Source of the DNA: Pythium myriotylum
Taxonomy: Eukaryota > Oomycota > Peronosporomycetes > Pythiales > Pythiaceae
DNA: 64,000 bases
Assembly: GCA_023091665.1 (NCBI GenBank)
Contig: JALJCQ010000019.1
Location: 62,001-126,000, forward strand
Direction: 5' to 3'
In this document: positions 8,161 to 21,010 of the stretch, in pieces
How the letters are laid out: every line of letters begins with the position of its first letter
How positions within the stretch are numbered: the first letter of the stretch is position 1
Translations under genes and position numbers: made by a program
The notes under the pieces: generated by a model
What the model saw: only the letters and a program-made list of their open reading frames with translations
The model's database searches: none
Told to the model about the DNA's origin: nothing

Positions 8161-11100
8161 CTTCGACGTGACTCGATGTCGCCAGCCCAGTCGGCGTCGG
8201 AGTAGCCGACCAGTCTTCCATCGTGCGAAGCCGAGAACTGCAGGCCGTACGTCTGAGTCGCTTACAGATACCGGAGCACACGCTTGAGAGCTTGCCAATG
8301 TGTTGGACACGGGTCCGCGGCGAACTGGCTGAGTGTGCCGACTGCCGCTGCGAGGTCTGGTCGAGTGCCGACCATGAGGTACATGAGTGCGCCGACTGCA
8401 CTTCGGTACGGCACGTTCTTCATGGTGTCTTCGTGCTTGCAACCACCCTCGCACATGGCCTTGGTCAGCTTGAGTCCGGGGTCTTGAGGAGTCCTCACTG
8501 GTTTGCAGTCTTGCATGCCGAACTTGGTCAGGATCGACTGCAGGAACTTGGTCTGCCGCATGGTCACGTCGCCTGACTTGGGGTCTTGATCAACTTCCAT
8601 GCCGAGGCAGTACTTGAGTTCGCCGAGGTCGGACATCTCGAAGCGTTCGCTGAGTGCACGCTTGGTCGCCGTGAGCAACTCGAGGCTGTTGCAGGCGAGG
8701 ATGAGGTCGTCGACGTAGATCACCACGAAGATCATCGCTGAGCCGCTCCGCTTGACGTACACGCAGTGGTCCATCTCGCACTTGGTGAAGCTGACCTTGC
8801 GCATGAAGGCGTCGATCGTCTGGTTCCACATGCGTGGTGACTGCTTGAGACCGTAGAGCGAGCGCTTGAGCTTGCACACGTAGTCGGGGTGGCGCTGGTC
8901 GACGAAGCCTTCGGGTTGCTTCATGTAGATTTCTTCGTCGAGGTTGCCGTTCAGGAACGCCGTCTTGACATCCATCTGATGGATCATGAGCTTGTGTCGA
9001 GCGGCGATGCTGAGGATGGTGCGGATCGACGTGAACTTGGCGACGGGTGCGAACGTCTCTTCGAAGTCGATGCCGTACTTCTGCAGGAACCCCTTGGCAA
9101 CGAGTCGAGCCTTGTACCGTTCGACGAGTCCTTCGGCGGTTTCCTTGACCTTGAACACCCACTTGCTGGTGATGGCCTTGCGTCCGGCTGGCAAAGGGAC
9201 TAGGTCCCAGGTCTCGTTCTTCTTGAGCGACTCGAGCTCGGAGTCGCAGGCTTCCTTCCAGTTGCTGGCGTCGTCGGATTCCATCGCCGACTTGAACGAT
9301 GTCGGCAACTCTCCCCCTGAATTCACGACGAGAGCAAACTCTTCGAGATCGTAATCTTGGTCTTCTCCCCCTTGTTCTTGCACGTCTTCGCCTTCTTCGT
9401 CTTCATCTTCTACGCCTTCCTCTTCGATCGACGTGAGCAGTGCAGACAGATCTTCGAGCGATGTCCTTGGACCTTGCGTGGGTGGTGGAGTCGCACCACT
9501 TGTGCGACCAACCCGTCCGTAGCGCTTCTCAACTGGCGGTTCAGCCAGGTTCTCGAGCGAGTGCGTGCGAGAGTGGCGCTTGGACCCTGGTGCGTAGTCG
9601 ACATTCGGCTGCTGGGCCGATGCTGGTGCTGCTGGACGCTGCGACCGCTGGCCCTGTTGCCACTCCGGTCGCTCGTAGCTGCGCTGACTTGGTGCTGGTG
9701 AGGCTGGCTGCTCACCCATGTCTTCATCATCTTGGTTGTCGGTTGCTTCATCTTGATCTTCATCATCTTCATCGTCGCGGAACTCGACGGACTTGCTCCA
9801 GGGTTCTTCGCGCTTGCCATCGTCGAACGTGTCTTCCATGAACTGCGCGTCTCGACTGATGACGATCCGGCCGGTTGCGATTTCTTCAAACCGATACGCC
9901 TTCTCGTGGTCCGAGTAGCCGAGGAACCGACACAAGATGGCTCGGGCGTCGAACTTCGACCGCTTCTCCTTCGGCACGTGGACGTACGCATGGCAGCCGA
10001 ACACCTTGAAGTTGGCGAGCAAGGGCTTCTTCCCGTACCATTCTTCGTACGGCGACTTGTACAAGTCTTGAGCGCGGGTCGGAAGTCGGTTGCGAACTTC
10101 GACTGCAGTCATGACGGCTTCGCCCCAGTACTCGTCGGACAAGTTGGCATGGTGGAGCTTGCAACGACCACACTCACCGATGGTTCGGTTCATGCGCTCC
10201 GCCACACCGTTCAACTGAGGCGTGTATGGCGGCGTGACGTCGTGCTCGATGCCACGCTTGCGACAGAACTTGGCAAGCTTGGCCGACTGGTACTCGCCGC
10301 CGCCGTCGGTTCGAAGCACCTTGACTCGACGACCGGTTTGGTTCTCGGCCCAGTTGACGAACTCGACGAACTTGTCGTAGACTTCGTCCTTGGACCGCAT
10401 CAGGTACAACTTGCACAGTCGAGACTTGTCGTCGGTGAAGGTGGCGAAGTACTTCATGCCGCCGAAAGTCGGAGTCTTCATAGGGCCGGCCACATCGCTG
10501 TACACGACGTCAAGCAGATTCGCAGACCGCTTGGTCGTGCCCGACTGGAACTTGACGCGAGTCAGCTTGCCGAGTGCACAGCCTTCACAGACCTCCCACT
10601 CTTGCACAGACCCAATGTCGAGTCCGTCGGCGAGGTCCTTCTTGACGATGGCTTCGAGTCCGCTGAAGCCGATGTGACCGAGTCGGAGGTGCCACAGGTA
10701 CGACTTGGACATGGCGCGACCTCGTCTTGCACTGGCGGCGTGGGCTGCTTCAGTCGACACTGGAGACATGTTGAGCTTGAACAGACCCTTGCCGATGCGA
10801 GTGCCGATGGTCCGCTTGGCGCCCTTCAGCATGACAAAGCAACCGTCCTTGTCGAACGTCACGGGAGCAACGTCCTCCGTGAATCTTCCGACCGAGAACA
10901 GGTTGCGGCTGAGCTTGGGGATATGCCACACGTTGGTGAGCAAACCCTTCTTGACACCGCTTGGAGTCTTCATCGACATGAGAATGTCTCCCACGCCGAC
11001 CGCTTGGACCGTGCCATCATCGGCCAGATGCACGTCGACTGGGTCAATCTTCTTGTAGTTCATCATGAACTGCTTGGTTCGCGACATGTGCTGAGTCGCA

Positions 11101-12056
11101 CCCGAGTCGACCAACCACGCCGTGGATTGACTCGACTTGCCTTGGGTCTTCCCGACCGAGAACAGGTACTCGCCGGGGTCTTCATCTCGCGCAAGGTTCG
11201 CTCGCTGGAACCGTTGCCGAGGGTTGCCGTTTCCGTTGCCGTTGCCGTTGCCGCCGGAGTTGCCGTTGCCGTTGCCGTTGTCCTTGACACGCGAGTGGCA
11301 CTCCGCGGCCCAATGACCGATCTTGCCGCAGTAGTTGCACGTGCCAGTCTTCTTGACTGCACGGCCCTTGGGCTTCGCGTCACTTGTCATGAACGCTTGG
11401 CCAAGCGTGGCTCCGTCGCCACCTTGCTCCTTGCGCTTCATGTCTTCATGGAGCAGCCGAGACGTCACGAGTTCCCACGTGAGCGCGTCGACACGCGACT
11501 CCAACGCCGTGATGAGGAACTGGTACGACTCGCTGAGACTGCCGAGAAGCGTGATCACCAAGTCGTCTTCGCTGACCGGAGCGCCGACTGCGTCGAGTTG
11601 CTCGGCCAGGGTCTTGAGCTTGTTGATGTGCGTGAGCACATCGTCACCTTCTTCCATCATGGTCGTGAAGAAACGACGACGAAGAAAGAGCTTGTTGGCA
11701 AGGCTCTTCTTCTCGAAGTGTTCTTCCAGTCTTGACCATGCATCTTGCGCACCACTCGCCGACCGAACCAGCGGGAGCTGCGAGTCTTCCATCGCGAGAC
11801 AGATCATCGCGAGCGCCTTGCGAGACTTCTTCTTGAAGAGGGCTCGGTCCGCGTCGGTCTGGCACTGCTCGAGTTTGACCTCTCCACAGACAACTTCCCA
11901 GACGTCGCGTTCTTCGAGCACCATCTGCATCTTGAACTTCCATGTGTGGAAGTTGGTTCCGTCGAACTTGTTGATGCGGGCTGGGGTGGTCGAATCCATG
12001 GCGAAGGCTGGGGAGGCGAAGTCGGTGGAGGCAGAGTCGGCTGGGCTTGGGCTCAT
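8161..12056 (-). pseudogene. Element C polyprotein, main part, with premature stop
   Basis: From ATG at 12056 (minus strand) this reads Gag, zinc knuckle, protease, integrase, RT with YVDD, and on to ...RVLRYL, where a CAA codon is TAA (8262-8264), giving 1264 residues and no RNase H. Several further differences from the other copies cluster in 8200-8265. It carries two extra residues ([10 protein letters not shown]) shared with element D. The rest of the gene (2678-3114) lies beyond element B. It could make Gag, PR, IN and most of RT, but not the RNase H catalytic core. Confidence 0.93.
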
Positions 12057-12060
12057 AACC

Positions 12061-12419
12061 TGTTGGAAGGTCGCTTGGTTGGTGGGATGCAAAATGCAAA
12101 GTGAATTGATCGGGACTTAGTTCGCTGCTGCTACCTCTAAGCCGTCTGTGTGTGTCCTACGCTACCATAATCAAATGTATGTCCTACCTATCGTAAACAT
12201 ATGCAAACATAAACTGACTTCGTGGATACTTCAACGAAGTCGATGGGTGGCACTGGATTCAAACCAGAACCAGACGGAGAATCTTCCACATGTCGAATCT
12301 TCCACATGTCGAATCTTCCACGGAGAATCTTCTGCAGGAGAATCTTCTACAGCCGAGCTTCAACTGCCGAGCTTCAACTGGAATGATGACGCTGGGTTCG
12401 AGGCGCATCATCTTCAACA
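12061..12419 (-). repeat. Element C 5' LTR
   Basis: 359 bp, matching 2319-2677. The reverse-complemented primer binding site (GGGCTCATAACC) ends at 12060. The right flank is the TSD copy ATGGA (12420-12424). Confidence 0.96.
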
Positions 12420-13763
12420 ATGGAAGACACGTTCGACGACGGCAAGCGCGAAGAACCCTGGAGCAAGTCCGTCGAGTTCCGCGACGATGAAGATGATGAA
12501 GATCAAGATGAAGCAACCGACAACCAAGATGATGAAGACATGGGTGAGCAGCCAGCCTCACCAGCACCAAGTCAGCGCAGCTACGAGCGACCGGAGTGGC
12601 AACAGGGCCAGCGGTCGCAGCGTCCAGCAGCACCAGCATCGGCCCAGCAGCCGAATGTCGACTACGCACCAGGGTCCAAGCGCCACTCTCGCACGCACTC
12701 GCTCGAGAACCTGGCTGAACCGCCAGTTGAGAAGCGCTACGGACGGGTTGGACGCACAAGTGGTGCGACTCCACCACCCACGCAAGGTCCAAGGACATCG
12801 CTCGAAGATCTGTCTGCACTGCTCACGTCGATCGAAGAGGAAGGCGTAGAAGATGAAGACGAAGAAGGCGAAGACGTGCAAGAACAAGGGGGAGAAGACC
12901 AAGATTACGAAGAGTTTGCCCTCGTCGTGAATTCAGGGGGAGAGTTGCCGACATCGTTCAAGTCGGCGATAGAATCCGACGACGCCAGCAACTGGAAGGA
13001 AGCCTGCGACTCCGAGCTTGAGTCGCTCAAGAAGAACGAAACGTGGGACCTAGTCCCTTTGCCAGTCGGACGCAAGGCCATCACCAGCAAGTGGGTGTTC
13101 AAGGTCAAGGAAACCGCCGAAGGACTCGTCGAGCGGTACAAGGCTCGACTCGTTGCCAAGGGGTTCCTGCAGAAGTACGGCATCGACTTCGAAGAGACGT
13201 TCGCACCCGTCGCCAAGTTCACGTCGATCCGCACCATCCTCAGCATCGCCGCTCGACACAAGCTCATGATCCATCAGATGGATGTCAAGACGGCGTTCCT
13301 GAACGGCAACCTCGACGAAGAAATCTACATGAAGCAGCCCGAAGGCTTCGTCGACCAGCGCCACCCGGACTACGTGTGCAAGCTCAAGCGCTCGCTCTAC
13401 GGTCTCAAGCAGTCGCCACGCATGTGGAACCAGACCATCGACGCCTTCATGCGCAAGGTCGGCTTCACCAAGTGCGAGATGGACCACTGCGTGTACGTCA
13501 AGCGGAGCGGCTCAGCGATGATCTTCGTGGTGATCTACGTCGACGACCTCATCCTCGCCTGCAACAGCCTCGAGTTGCTCACGGCGACCAAGCGTGCACT
13601 CAGCGAACGCTTCGAGATGTCCGACCTCGGCGAACTCAAGTACTGCCTCGGCATGGAAGTTGATCAAGACCCCAAGTCAGGCGACGTGACCATGCGGCAG
13701 ACCAAGTTCTTGCAGTCTGTTGAAGATGATGCGCCTCGAACCCAGCGTCATCATTCCAGTTGA
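12420..13763 (+). pseudogene. Element A polyprotein, second part: linker and truncated RT
   Basis: Continues element A after insertion of C, starting at [11 protein letters not shown]. It encodes the acidic linker, then RT through [14 protein letters not shown] and on to the residues ...TKFLQS at 13717. The exact 5' terminus of the next LTR begins at 13718. The frame reads 15 codons into that LTR and stops at 13763. RNase H and the polypurine tract (807 bp in B) are absent. There is no start of its own. Confidence 0.9.
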
Positions 13764-14076
13764 AGCTCGGCAGTTGAAGCTCGGCTGTAGAAGATTCTCC
13801 TGCAGAAGATTCTCCGTGGAAGATTCGACATGTGGAAGATTCGACATGTGGAAGATTCTCCGTCTGGTTCTGGTTTGAATCCAGTGCCACCCATCGACTT
13901 CGTTGAAGTATCCACGAAGTCAGTTTATGTTTGCATATGTTTACGATAGGTAGGACATACATTTGATTATGGTAGCGTAGGACACACACAGACGGCTTAG
14001 AGGTAGCAGTAGCGAACTAAGTCCCGATTAATTCACTTTGCATTTTGCATCCCACCAACCAAGCGACCTTCCAACA
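13718..14076 (+). repeat. LTR shared by units A and A2
   Basis: 359 bp. The junction ...TTGCAGTC|TGTTGAAG on its left joins RT code to the exact LTR terminus, with no polypurine tract. It carries the variant CCCGATTAATTC, shared only with the LTR at 17385. Confidence 0.96.
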
Positions 14077-14080
14077 GGTT

Positions 14081-17000
14081 ATGAGCCCAAGCCCAGCCGA
14101 CTCTGCCTCCACCGACTTCGCCTCCCCAGCCTTCGCCATGGATTCGACCACCCCAGCCCGCATCAACAAGTTCGACGGAACCAACTTCCACACATGGAAG
14201 TTCAAGATGCAGATGGTGCTCGAAGAACGCGACGTCTGGGAAGTTGTCTGTGGAGAGGTCAAACTCGAGCAGTGCCAGACCGACGCGGACCGAGCCCTCT
14301 TCAAGAAGAAGTCTCGCAAGGCGCTCGCGATGATCTGTCTCGCGATGGAAGACTCGCAGCTCCCGCTGGTTCGGTCGGCGAGTGGTGCGCAAGATGCATG
14401 GTCAAGACTGGAAGAACACTTCGAGAAGAAGAGCCTTGCCAACAAGCTCTTTCTTCGTCGTCGTTTCTTCACGACCATGATGGAAGAAGGTGACGATGTG
14501 CTCACGCACATCAACAAGCTCAAGACCCTGGCCGAGCAACTCGACGCAGTCGGCGCTCCGGTCAGCGAAGACGACTTGGTGACGCGAAGCCCAAGGGCCG
14601 TGCAGTCAAGAAGACTGGCACGTGCAACTACTGCGGCAAGATCGGTCATTGGGCCGCGGAGTGCCACTCGCGTGTCAAGGACAACGGCAACGGCAACGGC
14701 AACCCTCGGCAACGGTTCCAGCGAGCCAACCTTGCGCGAGATGAAGACCCCGGCGAGTACCTGTTCTCGGTCGGGAAGACCCAAGGCAAGTCGAGTCAAT
14801 CCACGGCGTGGTTGGTCGACTCGGGTGCGACTCAGCACATGTCGCGAACCAAGCAGTTCATGATGAACTACAAGAAGATTGACCCAGTCGACGTGCATCT
14901 GGCCGATGATGGCACGGTCCAAGCGGTTGGCGTGGGAGACATTCTCATGTCAATGAAGACTCCAAGCGGTGTCAAGAAGGGTTTGCTCACCAACGTGTGG
15001 CATATCCCCAAGCTCAGCCGCAACCTGTTCTCGGTCGGAAGATTCACGGAGGACGTTGCTCCCGTGACGTTCGACAAGGACGGTTGCTTCGTCGTTCTCA
15101 AGGGCGCCAAGCGGACCATCGGCACTCGTATCGGCAAGGGTCTGTTCAAGCTCAACATGTCTCCAGTGTCGACTGAAGCAGCCCACGCCGCCAGTGCAAG
15201 ACGAGGTCGCGCCATGTCCAAGTCGTACCTGTGGCACCTCCGACTCGGTCACATCGGCTTCAGCGGACTCGAAGCCATCGTCAAGAAGGACCTCGCCGAC
15301 GGACTCGACATTGGGTCTGTGCAGGAGTGGGAGGTCTGTGAAGGCTGTGCACTCGGCAAGCTGACTCGCGTCAAGTTCCAGTCGGGCACGACCAAGCGGT
15401 CTGCGAATCTGCTTGACGTCGTGTACAGCGATGTGGCCGGCCCTATGAAGACTCCGACTTTCGGCGGCATGAAGTACTTCGCCACCTTCACCGACGACAA
15501 GTCTCGACTGTGCAAGTTGTACCTGATGCGGTCCAAGGACGAAGTCTACGACAAGTTCGTCGAGTTCGTCAACTGGGCCGAGAACCAAACCGGTCGTCGA
15601 GTCAAGGTGCTTCGAACCGACGGCGGCGGCGAGTACCAGTCGGCCAAGCTTGCCAAGTTCTGTCGCAAGCGTGGCATCGAGCACGACGTCACGCCGCCAT
15701 ACACGCCTCAGTTGAACGGTGTGGCGGAGCGCATGAACCGAACCATCGGTGAGTGTGGTCGTTGCAAGCTCCACCATGCCAACTTGTCCGACGAGTACTG
15801 GGGCGAAGCCGTCATGACTGCAGTCGAAGTTCGCAACCGACTTCCGACCCGCGCTCAAGACTCGTACAAGTCGCCGTACGAAGAATGGTACGGGAAGAAG
15901 CCCTTGCTCGCCAACTTCAAGGTGTTCGGCTGCCATGCGTACGTCCACGTGCCCAAGGAGAAGCGGTCGAAGTTCGACGCCCGAGCCATCTTGTGTCGGT
16001 TCCTCGGCTACTCGGACCACGAGAAGGCGTATCGGTTTGAAGAAATCGCAACCGGCCGGATCGTCATCAGTCGAGACGCGCAGTTCATGGAAGACACGTT
16101 CGACGACGGCAAGCGCGAAGAACCCTGGAGCAAGTCCGTCGAGTTCCGCGACGATGAAGATGATGAAGATCAAGATGAAGCAACCGACAACCAAGATGAT
16201 GAAGACATGGGTGAGCAGCCAGCCTCACCAGCACCAAGTCAGCGCAGCTACGAGCGACCGGAGTGGCAACAGGGCCAGCGGTCGCAGCGTCCAGCAGCAC
16301 CAGCATCGGCCCAGCAGCCGAATGTCGACTACGCACCAGGGTCCAAGCGCCACTCTCGCACGCACTCGCTCGAGAACCTGGCTGAACCGCCAGTTGAGAA
16401 GCGCTACGGACGGGTTGGACGCACAAGTGGTGCGACTCCACCACCCACGCAAGGTCCAAGGACATCGCTCGAAGATCTGTCTGCACTGCTCACGTCGATC
16501 GAAGAGGAAGGCGTAGAAGATGAAGACGAAGAAGGCGAAGACGTGCAAGAACAAGGGGGAGAAGACCAAGATTACGAAGAGTTTGCCCTCGTCGTGAATT
16601 CAGGGGGAGAGTTGCCGACATCGTTCAAGTCGGCGATAGAATCCGACGACGCCAGCAACTGGAAGGAAGCCTGCGACTCCGAGCTTGAGTCGCTCAAGAA
16701 GAACGAAACGTGGGACCTAGTCCCTTTGCCAGTCGGACGCAAGGCCATCACCAGCAAGTGGGTGTTCAAGGTCAAGGAAACCGCCGAAGGACTCGTCGAG
16801 CGGTACAAGGCTCGACTCGTTGCCAAGGGGTTCCTGCAGAAGTACGGCATCGACTTCGAAGAGACGTTCGCACCCGTCGCCAAGTTCACGTCGATCCGCA
16901 CCATCCTCAGCATCGCCGCTCGACACAAGCTCATGATCCATCAGATGGATGTCAAGACGGCGTTCCTGAACGGCAACCTCGACGAAGAAATCTACATGAA

Positions 17001-17430
17001 GCAGCCCGAAGGCTTCGTCGACCAGCGCCACCCGGACTACGTGTGCAAGCTCAAGCGCTCGCTCTACGGTCTCAAGCAGTCGCCACGCATGTGGAACCAG
17101 ACCATCGACGCCTTCATGCGCAAGGTCGGCTTCACCAAGTGCGAGATGGACCACTGCGTGTACGTCAAGCGGAGCGGCTCAGCGATGATCTTCGTGGTGA
17201 TCTACGTCGACGACCTCATCCTCGCCTGCAACAGCCTCGAGTTGCTCACGGCGACCAAGCGTGCACTCAGCGAACGCTTCGAGATGTCCGACCTCGGCGA
17301 ACTCAAGTACTGCCTCGGCATGGAAGTTGATCAAGACCCCAAGTCAGGCGACGTGACCATGCGGCAGACCAAGTTCTTGCAGTCTGTTGAAGATGATGCG
17401 CCTCGAACCCAGCGTCATCATTCCAGTTGA
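14081..17430 (+). pseudogene. Unit A2 polyprotein: frameshifted Gag, PR-IN-truncated RT
   Basis: Appears the same as element A without the C insertion. The Gag frame from ATG 14081 is broken by the 175-bp deletion at 14579-14582. The second frame, open from about 14578, carries the zinc knuckle, DSG protease, DD35E integrase and RT to TKFLQS, then 15 LTR codons. It lacks RNase H and polypurine tract, so it cannot transpose alone, though it keeps LTR and primer site and could be transcribed. Confidence 0.92.
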
Positions 17431-17743
17431 AGCTCGGCAGTTGAAGCTCGGCTGTAGAAGATTCTCCTGCAGAAGATTCTCCGTGGAAGATTCGACATGT
17501 GGAAGATTCGACATGTGGAAGATTCTCCGTCTGGTTCTGGTTTGAATCCAGTGCCACCCATCGACTTCGTTGAAGTATCCACGAAGTCAGTTTATGTTTG
17601 CATATGTTTACGATAGGTAGGACATACATTTGATTATGGTAGCGTAGGACACACACAGACGGCTTAGAGGTAGCAGTAGCGAACTAAGTCCCGATTAATT
17701 CACTTTGCATTTTGCATCCCACCAACCAAGCGACCTTCCAACA
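17385..17743 (+). repeat. LTR shared by units A2 and A3
   Basis: 359 bp, exactly 3667 bp from the preceding LTR and with the same CCCGATTAATTC variant, as expected for a tandem duplication. Confidence 0.96.
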
Positions 17744-17747
17744 GGTT

Positions 17748-20700
17748 ATGAGCCCAAGCCCAGCCGACTCTGCCTCCACCGACTTCGCCTCCCCAGCCTT
17801 CGCCATGGATTCGACCACCCCAGCCCGCATCAACAAGTTCGACGGAACCAACTTCCACACATGGAAGTTCAAGATGCAGATGGTGCTCGAAGAACGCGAC
17901 GTCTGGGAAGTTGTCTGTGGAGAGGTCAAACTCGAGCAGTGCCAGACCGACGCGGACCGAGCCCTCTTCAAGAAGAAGTCTCGCAAGGCGCTCGCGATGA
18001 TCTGTCTCGCGATGGAAGACTCGCAGCTCCCGCTGGTTCGGTCGGCGAGTGGTGCGCAAGATGCATGGTCAAGACTGGAAGAACACTTCGAGAAGAAGAG
18101 CCTTGCCAACAAGCTCTTTCTTCGTCGTCGTTTCTTCACGACCATGATGGAAGAAGGTGACGATGTGCTCACGCACATCAACAAGCTCAAGACCCTGGCC
18201 GAGCAACTCGACGCAGTCGGCGCTCCGGTCAGCGAAGACGACTTGGTGACGCGAAGCCCAAGGGCCGTGCAGTCAAGAAGACTGGCACGTGCAACTACTG
18301 CGGCAAGATCGGTCATTGGGCCGCGGAGTGCCACTCGCGTGTCAAGGACAACGGCAACGGCAACGGCAACCCTCGGCAACGGTTCCAGCGAGCCAACCTT
18401 GCGCGAGATGAAGACCCCGGCGAGTACCTGTTCTCGGTCGGGAAGACCCAAGGCAAGTCGAGTCAATCCACGGCGTGGTTGGTCGACTCGGGTGCGACTC
18501 AGCACATGTCGCGAACCAAGCAGTTCATGATGAACTACAAGAAGATTGACCCAGTCGACGTGCATCTGGCCGATGATGGCACGGTCCAAGCGGTCGGCGT
18601 GGGAGACATTCTCATGTCGATGAAGACTCCAAGCGGTGTCAAGAAGGGTTTGCTCACCAACGTGTGGCATATCCCCAAGCTCAGCCGCAACCTGTTCTCG
18701 GTCGGAAGATTCACGGAGGACGTTGCTCCCGTGACGTTCGACAAGGACGGTTGCTTCGTCGTTCTCAAGGGCGCCAAGCGGACCATCGGCACTCGTATCG
18801 GCAAGGGTCTGTTCAAGCTCAACATGTCTCCAGTGTCGATTGAAGCAGCCCACGCCGCCAGTGCAAGACGAGGTCGCGCCATGTCCAAGTCGTACCTGTG
18901 GCACCTCCGACTCGGTCACATCGGCTTCAGCGGACTCGAAGCCATCGTCAAGAAGGACCTCGCCGACGGACTCGACATTGGGTCTGTGCAAGAGTGGGAG
19001 GTCTGTGAAGGCTGTGCACTCGGCAAGCTGACTCGCGTCAAGTTCCAGTCGGGCACGACCAAGCGGTCTGCGAATCTGCTTGACGTCGTGTACAGCGATG
19101 TGGCCGGCCCCATGAAGACTCCGACTTTCGGTGGCATGAAGTACTTTGCCACCTTCACCGACGACAAGTCTCGACTGTGCAAGTTGTACCTCATGCGGTC
19201 CAAGGACGAAGTCTACGACAAGTTCGTCGAGTTCGTCAACTGGGCCGAGAACCAAACCGGTCGTCGAGTCAAGGTGCTTCGAACCGACGGCGGCGGCGAG
19301 TACCAGTCGGCCAAGCTTGCCAAGTTCTGTCGCAAGCGTGGCATCGAGCACGACGTCACGCCGCCATACACGCCTCAGTTGAACGGTGTGGCGGAGCGCA
19401 TGAACCGAACCATCGGTGAGTGTGGTCGTTGCAAGCTCCACCATGCCAACTTGTCCGACGAGTACTGGGGCGAAGCCGTCATGACTGCAGTCGAAGTTCG
19501 CAACCGACTTCCGACCCGCGCTCAAGACTCGTACAAGTCGCCGTACGAAGAATGGTACGGGAAGAAGCCCTTGCTCGCCAACTTCAAGGTGTTCGGCTGC
19601 CATGCGTACGTCCACGTGCCCAAGGAGAAGCGGTCGAAGTTCGACGCCCGAGCCATCTTGTGTCGGTTCCTCGGCTACTCGGACCACGAGAAAGCGTATC
19701 GGTTTGAAGAAATCGCAACCGGCCGGATCGTCATCAGTCGAGACGCGCAGTTCATGGAAGACACGTTCGACGATGGCAAGCGCGAAGAACCCTGGAGCAA
19801 GTCCGTCGAGTTCCGCGACGATGAAGATGATGAAGATCAAGATGAAGCAACCGACAACCAAGATGATGAAGACATGGGTGAGCAGCCAGCCTCACCAGCA
19901 CCAAGTCAGCGCAGCTACGAGCGACCGGAGTGGCAACAGGGCCAGCGGTCGCAGCGTCCAGCAGCACCAGCATCGGCCCAGCAGCCGAATGTCGACTACG
20001 CACCAGGGTCCAAGCGCCACTCTCGCACGCACTCGCTCGAGAACCTGGCTGAACCGCCAGTTGAGAAGCGCTACGGACGGGTTGGACGCACAAGTGGTGC
20101 GACTCCACCACCCACGCAAGGTCCAAGGACATCGCTCGAAGATCTGTCTGCACTGCTCACGTCGATCGAAGAGGAAGGCGTAGAAGATGAAGACGAAGAA
20201 GGCGAAGACGTGCAAGAACAAGGGGGAGAAGACCAAGATTACGAAGAGTTTGCTCTCGTCGTGAATTCAGGGGGAGAGTTGCCGACATCGTTCAAGTCGG
20301 CGATGGAATCCGACGACGCCAGCAACTGGAAGGAAGCCTGCGACTCCGAGCTCGAGTCGCTCAAGAAGAACGAGACATGGGACCTAGTCCCTTTGCCAGC
20401 CGGACGCAAGGCCATCACCAGCAAGTGGGTGTTCAAGGTCAAGGAAACCGCCGAAGGACTCGTCGAGCGGTACAAGGCTCGACTCGTTGCCAAGGGGTTC
20501 CTGCAGAAGTACGGCATCGACTTCGAAGAGACGTTCGCACCCGTCGCCAAGTTCACGTCGATCCGCACCATCCTCAGCATCGCCGCTCGACACAAGCTCA
20601 TGATCCATCAGATGGATGTCAAGACGGCGTTCCTGAACGGCAACCTCGACGAAGAAATCTACATGAAGCAGCCCGAAGGCTTCGTCGACCAGCGCCACCC

Positions 20701-21010
20701 GGACTACGTGTGCAAGCTCAAGCGCTCGCTCTACGGTCTCAAGCAGTCGCCCCGCATGTGGAACCAGACCATCGACGCCTTCATGCGCAAGGTCGGCTTC
20801 ACCAAGTGCGAGATGGACCACTGCGTGTACGTCAAGCGGAGCGGCTCAGCGATGATCTTCGTGGTGATCTACGTCGACGACCTCATCCTCGCCTGCAACA
20901 GCCTCGAGTTGCTCACGGCGACCAAGCGTGCACTCAGCGAACGCTTCGAGATGTCCGACCTCGGCGAACTCAAGTACTGCCTCGGCATGGAAGTTGATCA
21001 AGACTATTAA
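17748..21010 (+). pseudogene. Unit A3 polyprotein, frameshifted and cut in RT by a family-2 LTR
   Basis: Third A-type copy with the 175-bp deletion at 18246-18249 and the 7-residue Asn-Gly tract. It differs from A2 at scattered sites (for example SIEAAH for STEAAH). RT is read through YVDD to ...EVDQD. The frame ends with TAT TAA supplied by the family-2 LTR that begins at 21005. The interrupted sequence would continue with CCCAAGTC, not found in this window after a family-2 end. Confidence 0.9.

Larger units (their letters stand above)
2319..12419 (-). mobile_element. Element C: complete minus-strand family-1 copy, split by element B
   Basis: A full-length Copia element on the minus strand, with 359-bp LTRs at both ends that appear identical by eye and a perfect 5-bp TSD (ATGGA). 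It sits inside element A and is itself interrupted by element B (3115-8160). Without B it is about 5 kb. Its polyprotein is broken by a premature stop and by the B insertion. Insertion order is A, then C, then B. Confidence 0.95.
13718..21004 (+). repeat. Tandem array, 3667-bp unit (A2, A3; element A is the first copy)
   Basis: LTR starts at 13718 and 17385 are 3667 bp apart. Subtracting element C and one TSD, element A fits the same unit, with its LTR starting 56 bp left of the window. Each unit is [LTR + internal to TTGCAGTC]; the third is cut short by the family-2 LTR. Confidence 0.95.
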
